Assembly (NCBI GenBank): GCA_002005505.1
Contig: KV908528.1
Location: 102,501-166,500 of the forward strand
Length of the DNA: 64,000 nucleotides
DNA from: Botryococcus braunii
Lineage: Eukaryota > Chlorophyta > Trebouxiophyceae
Reading direction: 5' to 3'
The position numbers were made by a program, and so were the translations under genes. A model generated the notes under the pieces. It had not been told where the DNA came from. It saw only the letters and a program-made list of their open reading frames with translations, and searched no databases. Below, in pieces: positions 32,412-44,293 of the stretch. Numbering within the stretch: position 1 is the stretch's first letter; each line of letters starts with the position of its first letter.

Positions 32412-35400
32412 TGCAACTACGGTTAGTAATAACTGGGCTGCGGCTTCTGTATCAAGGTGAATTATGCGGATCGCCACTCAAGGATTCGGCCTTGAGACCT
32501 GGATTACCGGAATACTGGATTTACTGGTACTTACGATAAGGCCAATCGAAGGCTGGAGGTTACAATCGGAGACTGCTACGGTTCAAGTCACGGATGTTTT
32601 AGTCGGGGTTTCGTAGTCGGGATCACCGGCATACGGCCTAGCGCAGTCCGGACTATCGGACTTTGGGTCGACGGTTGGAGTATGAAGTTAACTGGAGTTA
32701 TAAATCAGATATTTCACTTTCAAAGGTGTTAATCTATCTTATTAATAAGAATATTCTAATCCTACTGTTAGGGTTTGATGCTCCTTTTCAGGATCCGGAT
32801 TGGTACTACGGTGCGTGATGTTACGACTTATGTGTGGCGGCTACGTACCAAATTACTTGCGGCGCTTGTCAAATGAAACTTATGAACGACTATGTGATAA
32901 ACCAACAATTACTAAAGGTACTGGAACAGGTTAAATGATTATTACTGCACGAAAGTGGGACGGCTAGATCTCATTACTGATCGTCGGTTCTTGCTAAAGA
33001 GGTGGAATGCTCACTGATACTATTAAGATTTGATAGATGATTCAAAGCGATACTGACACTGAGTTTCAGAGGTGTTGCTTCACAATTACGACAAGTTACG
33101 ACTGACAAGTCGGGTAGATCAAGTTACGACTAGGACTTTCAAGGACAAACAGACACATGCACTTTAACGCAGGCGAGACGGACGTGGCTGGTAGGAATCT
33201 TGGGGTTCAACTTGTGCTTACAAAGAGACTCGCGACAGAGGTTTCCCTCTCCTAACACCTAGCACAGCGTGGTTTAGTGGACGGCTGGACGCCCTTATAT
33301 AGTCGTCCCCGAACTTACGCGGGGATTCTGGAAGATTCTGGACCCTTCTAACCGAAAGGTCCAGAAGAACTTGAACCTTCTGGAGGAATCCAAAGAAGCT
33401 CTTACAATCAGCCACGCATGACAAACTGACACGTATAAGAAATCTAGAGAGTTCTAGACTGACGGAGAAAGTTCTAGACACGAAGTTCACAATGAAAAGA
33501 CGCTAAACGTTACACGTCACCCTTATTCTAGAAAGTACGAGCTGATTCGTGAAACATCAAGGAACTGTTTAGCAGCTGCTTATGAACTGCACATTAAAAC
33601 TGGCCTTCAAGCGGGCCCACAACGTGTCAAATAGCAAATTTCCTTCTAAGTCCCACTCCAGACCAACACGTGCGGGGCTGGGACTTGAAAGGGCACAAGA
33701 TTGAGGGTTTTATCAAGCAGTACACAATCCTCTCGAGCCGCGCAAGTCCCGACTCGAAGGCGCAGTGTTCCCGGTCTCCAGGGCACCCGGAAAGGACATA
33801 TTCTGTTCGAAATCCATAATGGCTACTTAGTATAACAGGCACCTGCTATATCGTCACAGCACAATGCCAGCCAAGGAACTGCAGACACATGTGGGCATGC
33901 ATTGGTGGTTCAGTCCTGGCGCGCAACCTTTGGAGGCATCTAGGCTGGACAGCAGCAATCTTCAGGCCTTTGAAATCTGGTTATAAGCAAAGGAGGAGGG
34001 ATGTCTCTTATAAAGCCTTTAAAGGAAATTTCATCACTACTAGCAGGCGTAGGATGATAAGGCTTCATGACTACAAAGTGCTAGCGCGACAACAGAAAAG
34101 CCACAATTTATCTTAAAAATGGTTAAGATAAGGCCTCAGAATGAAAGTAGATTAAAACCCACTCCAATTTGAAACTGACTGACGCCAATGTAGCCAGTAT
34201 AGTATCCGCATCTCAAAGTGCAAGTCACAAGTTCGCCAAACCTCCCCTTGATTCACGTCATGCGCCAAAACCGACGCTCTTGGCCCACAATACTTCACCC
34301 CCCCCCAAATAAGTTATTCCCACCCGTAATTTGGGCACTGCTTGTCAGGGATTCGCCTTTTCCTGCCACTTAAGGCATTAAATGGTCCCTTTCGTGCCTG
34401 CAAGTTCTGTCCGTAAAAACAGAGTTTGGTTCATTCCTATAGCAGTAGTAGCATCAAAATATCATTTTTGACAAAAACCAGAAAATCCGGCCTTAACGGC
34501 GGGCCCCATCCCATCTCTTGCCTCTTTTTTCCTTGCCAACACAGAATCCCGGCTTCCGATTTGGGGCCCCATGCAGACCTCAAGTCCCTCACGAGTCCAC
34601 CCAAAACTCCCCTCTTTTGGTCAGCTGGGCCCTAGAGAGAAGGAACAAAGCCCTTTTGTTCTCAAAAACTGCCGAGCGCATGGCTCCTTAACCTCGATCT
34701 CCTCATGTCCGCTACAACGGAGCCCCCACAGCACCGAACAACACCAAACTTCGTGACAACAATCTTTAATAGGAATGATACTTTGCCTCAAGTTTAATCG
34801 GAAGAAGCTTTCATGCTCAAGACGCTGCGGAGTCTTGTTTCGAAGGCCAGGTTTCGAAGGTCTTGTTTCGAAGGCCCTGTCAAAGACTATTACACGTGAA
34901 AACATATACCATTATTCTATGTACACGTAGCATTAAGCTTAACGGATTCTAAGCATACCTGCGACCAAGCTTGCACTAAGTTGGTGAGCAGTTGATTTAC
35001 TGTGCGACTCAGAGGAGCACACGAAAGCACAGGAGTCATGTTTCAGCAAAGACTGATTTCTGACTCGAGAGCAACCGCCTTATATATGTTGCCAGCTTCA
35101 GCCGCAAGTACAGAGTACCTTGGAGTAACGTCCCGAAAGTTCATAGCCACAGATTGGCAGTTTTAGGACATCGAAATATGTGCAAGTTCAGGTGGGTCCA
35201 AATCATGGAACATTAACGCATTATCCACCCGATCATTCTAGAAACCAGCCCAAAAAGGGGGCCATACAACTACTGTACAATAAGTGAATATAAAATAGGC
35301 AAGAATATTCTCTCATCTCTCGAGTCCATAACCTATGAGCGGACACGTCATATGTCAACAACTTCATGTTCAGAATCTGCTTGATTTAACCAGAACTATC

Positions 35401-36381
35401 TAGATTCTCTTTACGTGTCAAGTGATCCTGCTTTGTGGATTACGTGGCAGCTCAGAATCAGTTGTAACCTGGGCACTAGAGGGACCTGATCCCTCTGGAC
35501 TCTTCGTTCCAGCGGGGTCCTGAATCCCCGCGTAAGTTCGGGGAATACTATTTAAGGCGACCAGCCGTCCTCTAAACCACGCTGTGCTAGGTGTTAGGAG
35601 AGGGAAACCTCTGTCGCAAGTCTCTTTGTAAGCACAAGTTGAACCCCAAGATTCCTACCAGCCACGTCCGTCTCGCCTGCGTTAAAGTGCATGTGTCTGT
35701 TTGTCCTTGAATGTCCTAGTCGTAACTTGATCTACCCGACTTGTCAGTCGTAACTTGTCGTAATTGTGAAGCAACACCTCTGAAACTCAGTGTCAGTATC
35801 GCTTTGAATATCGTCTATCAAATGAGCATTCCACCTCTTTAGCAAGAACCGACGATCAATATCGAGATCTAGCCGCCCCACTTTTGTGCAGCAATAATCA
35901 TTTAACCTGTTCCAGTACCTGTAGTCATTGTTAATTTATCATATATATATGATAAAATATATAGTCGCTCATAAGTTTCACTTGACAAGAGCCGCAAATA
36001 ATTTGGTACGTAGCCGCCACACATAAGTCGTAACATCACGCACCGTAGTACCAATCCGGATCCTGAAAAGGAGCATCAAACCCTAACTGCAGGATTAGAA
36101 TAAAATAGATTAACACCTTTGAAAGTGAAATATCTGATTTATAACTCCAGTTAACTTCAATCTCCAGCCGTCAACCCAAAGTCCGATAGTCCGGTTTGCG
36201 CTAGGCCGTAAGCCGGTGACCCCGACTACGAATCCCCGACTAAAACATCCGTGACTTGAACCGCAGCAGTCGCCGATTGTAACCTCCAGCCTTCGAATCG
36301 CACAATCGTAAGTACCAGTAATCCAGTAATCCGGTACTTGATACAGAAGCCGCAGCCCAGCGACTACCAACCGTAGTTGCA
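32412..36381. mobile_element. Foldback-like element with about 1-kb inverted arms
   Basis: The left arm (about 32412-33470) and right arm (about 35390-36381) are inverted copies. The outer ends are TGCAACTACGG and CCGTAGTTGCA. Shared internal landmarks include the block at 33190-33290 against 35560-35670. Each arm contains an outward-facing TATA-like motif next to GGGGATTC (33296 and 35553 regions). The 1.9-kb centre has no coding motif. It could be a foldback DNA element, a DIRS-like remnant with inverted ends, or two solo LTRs in opposite orientation. No target duplication was found. Confidence 0.7.
33471..35389. other. Centre of foldback element, no gene seen
   Basis: Non-coding in all frames at the level I can judge. 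Small repeats of TTTCGAAGG (34835-34880) occur. A stretch near 34295-34340 is an inverted match of 37625-37665. Confidence 0.45.
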
Positions 36382-36384
36382 TAA

Positions 36385-36840
36385 TTGCCACGCTACGTAT
36401 AAACGAAAACCTTTCAGCGATATTCTGCCCTGCGGGGAAAGTTTCGCACGCGTCGACGATGTCGTCTGCCGCGCGAGTTTTGGCCCTTTTCCCTCCTTAG
36501 ACTCCCGCAAAAATGTAAACCCCGCTGGCACGCGCCACACCCTGCCGCGTCAGAGCCCTCCACGCGTCACTGCGCGTGCCTCCCCATTTGCAGCGGTTCC
36601 CCCCTTACATCAGGCCGCCCTTTTCCCTCCCGGTCGAGATATTCCTCCCGGTCCAGATATTTTCTTTGCCGCGCTCGTGAGTCTATGAACGTTTCACTTG
36701 AAATAATTACATATTTCTTCTGACCTTACCAAAAGGTTTTGCCACGCTACGTATAAACGAAAACCTTTCAGCGATATTCTGCCCTGCGGGGAAAGTTTCG
36801 CACGCGTCGACGATGTCTTCTGCCGCGCGAGTTTTGGCCC
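36385..36840. repeat. 102-bp direct repeats R1 (36385-36486 and 36739-36840)
   Basis: The two copies differ at one visible position. Both begin TTGCCACGCTACG and end GTTTTGGCCC. The first starts three bases after the right end of the foldback element. Confidence 0.88.
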
Positions 36841-37430
36841 AATCTGAAATGACATGAACACCCCTGATGTAAAGGGCTGAACCCCTGCAGATGCGCCAGC
36901 ATGACGCACGCCCCGGCATGCCTACCCTTGCGTACACGTCACAGGTCAGCGTCCCGGCCAAAATCCCACACATGCCAGGCTTCCGAAACCACCCCGGGTG
37001 CTATGTGCCATTGATTACAACTTTACACCGCCCCCATAATTGCATCATGACCCCGAAAATACCATCTGCAATGACATCACACCCTCACGGGCCTCGTCAC
37101 ATGACGCACGCACCAGCATGCCTACCTCCTCACGGCAAGGGCCCCCCCAGATCCAGCAGCCACACAACCCACACGCCAGCAACACGGTCCCTGCAACACC
37201 GGGCACACGGCCTGAAAAAGGACGTAGACCTGTCACACGCACAGTCAACAGCCGCGTGCACTCCTTACGCGAAGAGGCCCCCCACACACACGCGCCACTG
37301 CAACGATACGTCACCAGCCCGTCAAAAATGTAAACCCCGCTGGCACGCGCCACACCCTGCCGCGTCAGCGCCCTCCACGCGCCACGGCGCGTCCCTCCCC
37401 ATTTGCAGCGGTTCCCCCCTTTACATCAGG
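36509..37430. repeat. About 106-bp direct repeats R2 (36509-36614 and 37324-37430)
   Basis: Both start AAAAATGTAAACCCC and end TTACATCAGG, with a handful of substitutions. An inverted partial copy lies at 36860-36890. A 28-bp repeat around TGACGCACGC...GCATGCCTACC recurs at about 36900 and 37100. No gene is supported in this GC-rich patch. Confidence 0.85.
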
Positions 37431-37700
37431 AGGCTCGTACTGCAGGGGGGTTGAGACTCTCGACTCGAGAGACGTCTTTAATGCGACGTGGCACCGTGTT
37501 TAAGGGCAGACCGGGAAGAGTTTATACCAGCGTGGCAGTCACGTGTACTGATGTACTATCACGTGCTGGAGTTTCAGAGCCGACATTAATTTCCTTGCGA
37601 AATGCCACACGAATTACGCCAAGTGACGGCCAGGGTGGGAATAACTTATTTAGGGGGGTGCTCGGAACTTTAACTCACCACCGATACGAACCTCGAATCA
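37431..37700. other. No recognisable gene
   Basis: Unique-looking sequence with the inverted counterpart of 34295-34340 at about 37625-37665. Confidence 0.4.
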
Positions 37701-38020
37701 AACACCAAGAACCGCAGGACTTTAAGTCTCACGATCGATGAGATCCGGAATAAGTATACCTTACTAGAAAACTGGCAGAAAACAGGCCGAAATTGTACCA
37801 AGGCCCCTATAAACCACTATGAGTGTCAATTAACCTTAAAGTACCATACAGTACGAATACACCCAAGTGAACTATGAATGTACCTTATTGTTTATGAGCA
37901 TTGTAAGTATTATAAACCCTTGAAATGAATTGATGTGGCTCACAAACATGCTAACATGAAATCACCCAACATGTTGCTCAAATACCTAAGGTATACATGT
38001 TAGTGTCTATTTTTCTAACA
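37701..38020 (-). repeat. LTR fragment of copia family I
   Basis: Resembles 43050-43298 (shared ACAAACATG, CTAAGGTATACATG-like and terminal AACA). It ends exactly where the H LTR fragment begins. The outer border is not determined. Confidence 0.5.
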
Positions 38021-38627
38021 GCTATATTGCACATGCAACTCAATGGACAAGACTAGCATCAAGAATGCCCAGCATCTTTCCAAACCAGTTCGTTACACGA
38101 TGAACTGACAGTGAGCATTACGGTCAACAACCACGGATAAGCTCCTGACGGCTAATAACGAGTACCTTCCTACACTCAATCAAGCCTCCGTCCCTTAACT
38201 GTTTGGTTGGCTAGATTGTACACTAAAATGGTTGACTCACACTTCAGCAATCACACATGCTCATCTTACACACCACACACTGCTTCGTCGCACCTGTAAA
38301 CATGCAGACAGGTCGTTAAAGTAGGTGCCTCAAGCTCCAGTCCAGACGACTGTCTGCTATATTGCACATGCAACTCAATGGACAAGACTAGCATCCAGAA
38401 TGCCCAGCATCTTTCCAAACCAGTTGCTCGACTAAGCGACGATAGCAGCCTCAAGAGTTCGATCACAAACATGTGATCACGATCACAATGTACCTTATGT
38501 TCGAAATAGACCTCATCCGAACGTCTCGAGGGACCTTATGTGGATAGTGGACCCGTATCCTAATATTGTACATTTGAAGATCATCTAAAGCACAAGGCAT
38601 TCTATAATGTATGTTCACAACTCAACA
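38021..38627 (-). repeat. Element H 3' LTR, truncated
   Basis: Matches 42121-42735. The first about 90 bp (plus-strand left side) are missing and the break abuts the family I LTR. Ends CTCAACA, followed by CTTCCCCTTGCC, the complement of the polypurine tract. Confidence 0.85.
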
Positions 38628-38639
38628 CTTCCCCTTGCC

Positions 38640-39175
38640 TGCATGCTTTAAGTGTATCTTCTCAGTCCTAGTGAATCCCTATGACTAACACCACGGGCTT
38701 GTTAAGTGGTTGGTCATAAAGTCAGCCATATTGTGAGCAGATTCCACATAGAAGATATCTGCCAGCCCCTTTTTTATGGCCTCCCTAGCATAGTGGCATC
38801 CACAAAGTTTTCACGAGCGGGTACCTTCCCTCCAAGAGTTAAAGCTAACTCTTGGGTGTCCCTAAGATACTTCAGCACTCGAATGGCTTCACTCCAGTGC
38901 GAAGTGGTAGGGCTCATTCTGTACCTTGGCAACACACCTACCTGTGCAATGTCAGATCTGGTGGTGTTGGCAATGTGCCGCAGTGACCCTTTAAGCTCAC
39001 AATACCAATGGCCAGGAGCCAGTGGTGTGCCTGACCCTACTGACTCCACATCCTTGGACTCTAGCCTGCTGCTAGCCACAATGTCCTTGCACATTGGAGT
39101 ATCAACTCCAACGACCATCCTCACATACACCCTTTCCAACGTTTTGCAACGCTGTTCTAAGTCCACAGACACCAC
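38640..39175 (-). pseudogene. Element H RT/RNase H fragment
   Basis: Fragments of the copia C-terminus: D-T-P-M-C-K-D-I-V-A-S, G-T-P-L-A-P-G-H-W-Y-C-E-L, H-I-A-N-T-T-R-S-D-I-A, and R-V-L-K-Y-L-R-D-T-Q-E-L-A-L-T-L. The DNA right after the polypurine tract matches the last codons of element D (52346-52500) with many changes. RNase H catalytic parts are largely deleted. Confidence 0.8.
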
Positions 39176-42024
39176 TCATGTATACCGTAGTAATACCTCT
39201 GACAACAACTGAAGACTAGTCTCCTCGACGTGTTCAAATGACGACACGAATTTAATACGTACCTGTCATGTTGATCATGACAGCTAAACATGTATGTAAA
39301 CTCAAACTCCATCCCCTCACTTTTAAAGCTCCCCATACATTTCATCTGACCCTTTTGACCGGTGCGCGACATCGACACTCGTTGTGACCGTGATTTCCTG
39401 TGTGAGTTCCCTTTCTATCACCATATGGAGGCCAACACTTGCACAACCAACATGACCCAGGGCTTACTGCTTAAGTACCCTATCTATTGAAGAATTCATG
39501 GTTTCTTTCAAGTTTTTCTTGCCCTAGCCTAAACTCACATCGCTTCCCCTGGAAGTGCTATTACATGTTTCACTGTCCGTCGACCAAATTATATGTCTCC
39601 AACCTCTACACTGTCATTTGGTTAAGGATTTGAAGCATCATGACTAAACAGACACCGTTACAAGCGACGTGCACCCAAAACGCATCTAACAACTATGTTT
39701 CATGTTATATAACCTGGAGTCTGGATATCAACAACTTTCACCTGGAAATTTTTAAAGTTTTCTCACATATGGCCACAACTCCCAAACTTGGCTCTGTGGC
39801 TATCTCAAAGAACTCTCTCTAGCTTTCATTGATTCACTGGCTATCCCTGTCTAGCCCTCTAACATGAGGGTGCACCGATGCATCAAAGCCTTAGGGTTGA
39901 ATTGTCTGTAACTGACAATTCTACCACCCAAAGCTCACTTGTATTGGCCAAAGTGATGGTAGCTCACCTCTACCCTATTTATACACACATAACCCTTTTA
40001 ATAAAAAGTGTTATGTATACACCATCAGTACAACGATCAGTCACTAAGCGCGTTGCTTCAACAATACACCTGACTTACAAAGTCACCAACGCTTACGTGT
40101 GTTGGGTCAAATATCACCATCCTCTGCTTGAGGATCAAAGCTTATCACAAGTACCTATCAGTAACCTCATCTTGAGCACAGTAGATCCTTTCCATCATCA
40201 CTACTAGACATTAGGCTACTCAACATCCAAACGCGCGCAAAGCGCAACGCGCGCAAGGGCGCAACGATAACTGATGAGCTTCCCCTGACCACATTATGTC
40301 ACTGATTAACCTAAAACTTTCTTCAAATTAATCAAGTGTCCTCAGAAACCAATTCTTTTCCATGTCAATTTCAGAATTAGCTTCACATGTTAGCAATTTT
40401 TGGTGTTCATAATTTGGCCCATCTAACTCTCATATCCTTGGTGCAGCCCGCACCATGGATTAAGACTAACTTGCAGCTATTTCTACCCCAACTGCACCTC
40501 TTTGCATTCCTAGAGTCATTCATGTATATCACCTTAAACATTCTGGGTCAATTACCCTTTGGTGAATGCCAGACTGTAGGTCAGGCCGTGAAGCGCATGC
40601 ATTGCGCATCGATAAAATTGTAATCTTCTGGTACCCACAACTCAATCCTGGTCAGCCCAGAAACTTTCAACACCAGGTCAAAAAACTCAACATACCTTTC
40701 TTAGAGATTTTCACAACACCACATACACAGACACACATAGAGAGGTCTCACAAGCCACACTGGACCCCTATATGACCCTATGTAGGACCACTCAAGGTTT
40801 GAAAACCGCGTTGGCCACACAACATCAGCCACACATCACATTGACTACACATCATTGACCAGACACCACCAGTCAATGTCTAGTTTCACACTCTGGAAAA
40901 CATGGAAGGAATGCCAGGCACATAAGACAAGTCATGACATTGATCAATACACAGCCGTTCCGATAAGAGGTCTTGACTCCGCAAGTGCATGACACTTCAA
41001 TGAGGCACACGACTCCCGATTTAGCATTTCTCACCCTCAACATTAGGGACTAACCATCAGCGAGTCCGAACGCGACACCTGATCAGCCTTTCTCACTCTC
41101 AACATTAGGGACTAGCCATCAGCGAGTCCGAACGCGACACCTGATCAGCCTTTCTCACCCTCAACATTAGGGACTAGCCATCAGCGAGTCCGAACGCGAC
41201 ACCTGATCAGCCTTTCTCACCCTCAACATTAGGGACTAGCCATCAGCGAGTAGCAGCGCAAACCACAATAAGAAAGTGCTCAGTGGACTGGGGAACCAAA
41301 AGTCCCTTACCACCATATTGCACCAACTACTGAATGTTTACAAATACACAATCAATGTCTTTCAAGCCCCAGCTCATGGACATCTTTACACACGCTTACA
41401 CATACAACACATATATAAGCCCATCCACATGCTACAGTACCTGTACTGTTGCTCATGGTGTCTACCAATACCTGGGTGGGGGCTCCCTAGGGTCCACCCA
41501 CTTCTTCCTGCTGAGTATCACACTTAATGTCAGTGGGTAGAGGTCATCCATTACTACGCTTGTAAATCTGACCCCCTTGATCTCCAGCTTTAAGTGGGTG
41601 ACAGACTTAGAAAGAAGCCTTTCTATTGGTTCACCTCTCAACCACTACAGTTACTGTAACAGAGGAGCATCACTTCCTCTCTCAAATAATTGAGCCACAA
41701 ACTCACAATTTCAGGACCCAAATCATACACAACCTCCCGTATGCACTCAAAATTTCACTCCTCCATCCCAAGGTGGTCTTCCGCCTCGTCCCCTTCCAAT
41801 TGGGATTTCACCAGCTCGCCTTGCGAATGAAACTGCCAAGATTGCTTGGCAATTCAGAAACCATTCGAATGGATTCTGAAGCATATACTGCGACTTGAAC
41901 GCGGGTACAAAACTGCGGGGCTGTCGCTCCCTTTCGGACTGGAGTAGACTTGTGTAGTGTCCGCTGGCCACCAGTGCCTTGCCCAAAACCACATATCGGC
42001 TTATCCTCAGCACCCAGAGTTGGG
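39176..42024. other. Interior of element H, no recognisable gene
   Basis: No copia motif was found in either strand. It contains a 62-bp tandem array and low-complexity patches. It may be decayed retroelement or unrelated inserted DNA. Confidence 0.45.
41027..41250. repeat. 62-bp tandem repeat, 3.6 copies
   Basis: Unit TTTCTCACCCTCAACATTAG... ending CACCTGATCAGCC. Copies start at 41027, 41089, 41151 and 41213 with only one or two substitutions, so the array is recent. Confidence 0.92.
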
Positions 42025-42037
42025 TGGGCCCATAACC
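42025..42037 (-). promoter_or_regulatory. Element H primer binding site, initiator tRNA-Met anticodon arm
   Basis: TGGGCCCATAACC on the plus strand, i.e. GGTTATGGGCCCA in element orientation, directly inside the 5' LTR. Same 13-mer as in C, D and G. Confidence 0.78.
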
Positions 42038-42735
42038 CGTTAGGTTATGGGCATTCGGCATCACCTGTAAACATGCAGACAGGTCGTTAAAGTAGGTGCC
42101 TCAAGCTCCAGTCCAGACGACTGTCTGCTATATTGCACATGCAACTCAATGGACAAGACTAGCATCAAGAATGCCCAGCATCTTTCCAAACCAGTTCGTT
42201 ACACGATGATCTGACAGTGAGCATTACGATCAACAACCACGGATAAGCTCCTGACGGCTAATAACGAGTACCTTCCTACACTCAATCAAGCCTCCGTCCC
42301 TTAACTGTTTGGGTGGCTTGATTGTACACTAAAATGGTTGACTCACACTTCAGTAATCACACATGCACATCTTACACACCACACACTGCTTTGTCGCACC
42401 GGTAAACATGCAGACAGGTCGTTAAAGTAGGTGCCTCAAGCTCCAGTCCAGACGACTGTCTGCCATATTGCACATGCAACTCAATGGACAAGACTAGCAT
42501 CAAGAATGCCCAGCATCTTTCCAAACCAGTTGCCCGACTAAGCGACGACAGCAGCCTTAAGAGTTCGATCACAAACGTGTGATCACGATCACAATGTACC
42601 TTATGTTCGAAATAGACCTCATCCGAACGTGTCTCGAGGTACCTTATGTGGATAGTGGACCCGTATCCTAATATTGTACATTTAAAGATCACCTAAAGCA
42701 CAACGCATTCTATAATGTATGTTCACAACTCAACA
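42038..42735 (-). repeat. Element H 5' LTR with internal duplication
   Basis: 698 bp, ending (plus strand) CTCAACA. The internal 133-bp module occurs at 42064-42196 and 42399-42531. The first plus-strand base is C where the family has T. The element-sense 3' end has GCCCATAACC just before the primer site. Confidence 0.88.
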
Positions 42736-42799
42736 CAATGCGTACATCGTGATACCGTACATACGAGGTTTAGTACCATCGGTCTAACGGATTACAGAC

Positions 42800-43298
42800 C
42801 CGAACAGTCATCGATCCGTATAAACGACACGATCTAGCCTCAAGTGTTTAGAGCGCTCAGCTCGGAGCCAAGCACTTACACCGCAGAAAAGTTCAGATCA
42901 CAGAATCAGATCATAAGTGGCTACGTAATGTCTGGAGTTGACTCACTTACGACTGCCTTACTAGAATTTATCAATGAGAACCGTATCTACACCCCGGATC
43001 TCATCTATAAGTACGTAAGTCACATGGAACCTCCCCTTACTACATGGGAGAGATCATAAACCTTTGCCTTATAAGTCAACATGACTTCACCTTACTATAA
43101 TAAGTATAATATTATTGTACCTCAATGTTGTACAACTGTACCTTATTAACCCCTGCAGCTGTACCTTATTTAAATATGCACCTGTGAGCTCTCTAAGTCC
43201 CTTATTAATAGGATGTGACACAAACATGTAACTTAAAAATGTCACTACATGTCTAGTAAATATTTAAGGTATGCATTTGTGTATTCAATATCCCAACA
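42800..43298 (-). repeat. Copia family I 3' LTR (left border uncertain)
   Basis: Ends CCCAACA just before CCTCCCCTC, which is the complement of a polypurine tract, followed by a copia RNase H C-terminus on the minus strand. Contains repeated TGTACCTTAT words. Related to 37701-38020. Confidence 0.55.
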
Positions 43299-43378
43299 CC
43301 TCCCCTCATATGCAGAGAGGAACATCCATCTAAAATGTCTTATTAACTATTGCAGATCTGCAGGTCCAGACACATGAA

Positions 43379-43568
43379 TTATTTCAGACCTGCCATCTCT
43401 CTCAGCTTGGTAAATTGAGCCTTTGGAAGAGCCTTGGTGAAAAAGTGAGCAATGTTCTCAGAAGCAGCCACATATCTGGGCTCAATTGCTCCAAGTTCCA
43501 CCTTATCTCTAACTCTATGGTACCTCACAGCAATGTGTTTAGTCCTGGAGGATATAGGTATTCCCTTC
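43379..43568 (-). pseudogene. Copia family I RNase H C-terminus
   Basis: Minus-strand frame of about 60 codons with S-S-R-T-K-H-I-A-V-R-Y-H, Y-V-A-A-S-E-N-I-A-H-F-F-T-K-A-L-P-K and a stop at 43379. This is the end of a copia polyprotein, more distant from C/D/E than they are from each other. The upstream part is lost at about 43568. Confidence 0.75.
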
Positions 43569-44008
43569 TGTTACATTTCGTGACATATAGTGAGATTGCC
43601 TTCGTCTTGAACAGACATGAACTCTTAAAAGGAACTGATAAACAATGACATGAGCAAAGGCATACATGAGACGACTAGGACTATTTATCACAGAGAAGTG
43701 TAATTAAGCACAAGGTCATGTTATAAATAGTGTCGTACGGTATTCGCACGTGGTTGCCAGATCAACGCGTGATCTTGCAACGCTGGTATTTGAAAGGCAA
43801 GCAGCGGAGTTGAATGTCACTTGCCTAGCACTATCATTGATTGATGCTTGTGTGAAGACAGCAAGTGTTTTACTTATGGCGTAAGGCCGTCACACGGACT
43901 GCCCAGCCAACTAAGACAACTGATCACTCGCTCTGCTAGTGCTTGCAGGTAAGGCCGATTGGCCTAGTTAGACATGTTAAGACATGCATGGACAAGTTAC
44001 TTGCTTAC
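43569..44008. other. Uncharacterised segment, possibly a solo LTR
   Basis: Starts TGTTACATTTCG (43569) and a TTAGACA lies near 43975, with a TATA-like TTATAAATAG at about 43731. No target duplication was found, so a solo LTR is only a suggestion. No coding region. Confidence 0.25.
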
Positions 44009-44293
44009 TGTAAAAGGTCATGGGCATTGGCGTATCCTGTAAGCAAGCAGACAGGTTATAAGTTTGTGTTTCTCCAGGTACAGTCATTGACGACTGTCTG
44101 CTCGTTAAACACATGCGACTGAGTGAACAAGACTGGCATTCTTATGTGCCCAGTATCTTTCCAAACCAGTTATGTTACACGTTGATCTGTCAATGAGCAT
44201 CTACACACGGATAAGCTCCTGACGGCTGAAAGCAAGTACCTTCCTATACTCAATCTGGACTCCGTCCCTTAGCTGTTTAGGAGGCTTGATTGT
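44009..44293 (-). repeat. Copia LTR fragment, cut by element G
   Basis: Begins TGTAAAAGGTCATGGGC and carries one copy of the CAGACAGG...AACCAGTT module, as in the H LTR. It stops at the TSD-like ATTGT (44289-44293) where G is inserted, at the same spot where H reads GCTTGATTGTACAC. Confidence 0.75.

Larger units (their letters stand above)
38021..42735 (-). mobile_element. Decayed Ty1/copia element H
   Basis: Minus-strand element with a 5' LTR at 42038-42735, primer site at 42025-42037, a remnant of pol near the other end (38640-39175), a polypurine tract at 38628-38640 and a 5'-truncated copy of the 3' LTR (38021-38627). Its LTRs are close relatives of the G LTR, and its pol remnant resembles element D. 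Most of gag-pol is deleted or unrecognisable between 39200 and 42024. Confidence 0.8.

Noticed and set aside
41027..41250. CRISPR-like array of 62-bp units
   Set aside because: No spacers; it is a plain tandem repeat inside a eukaryotic retroelement.
43569..44008. Solo LTR call between family I and the LTR fragment before G
   Set aside because: TG and CA ends can be found but no target duplication or second copy supports the borders, so it is kept only as an uncharacterised segment.
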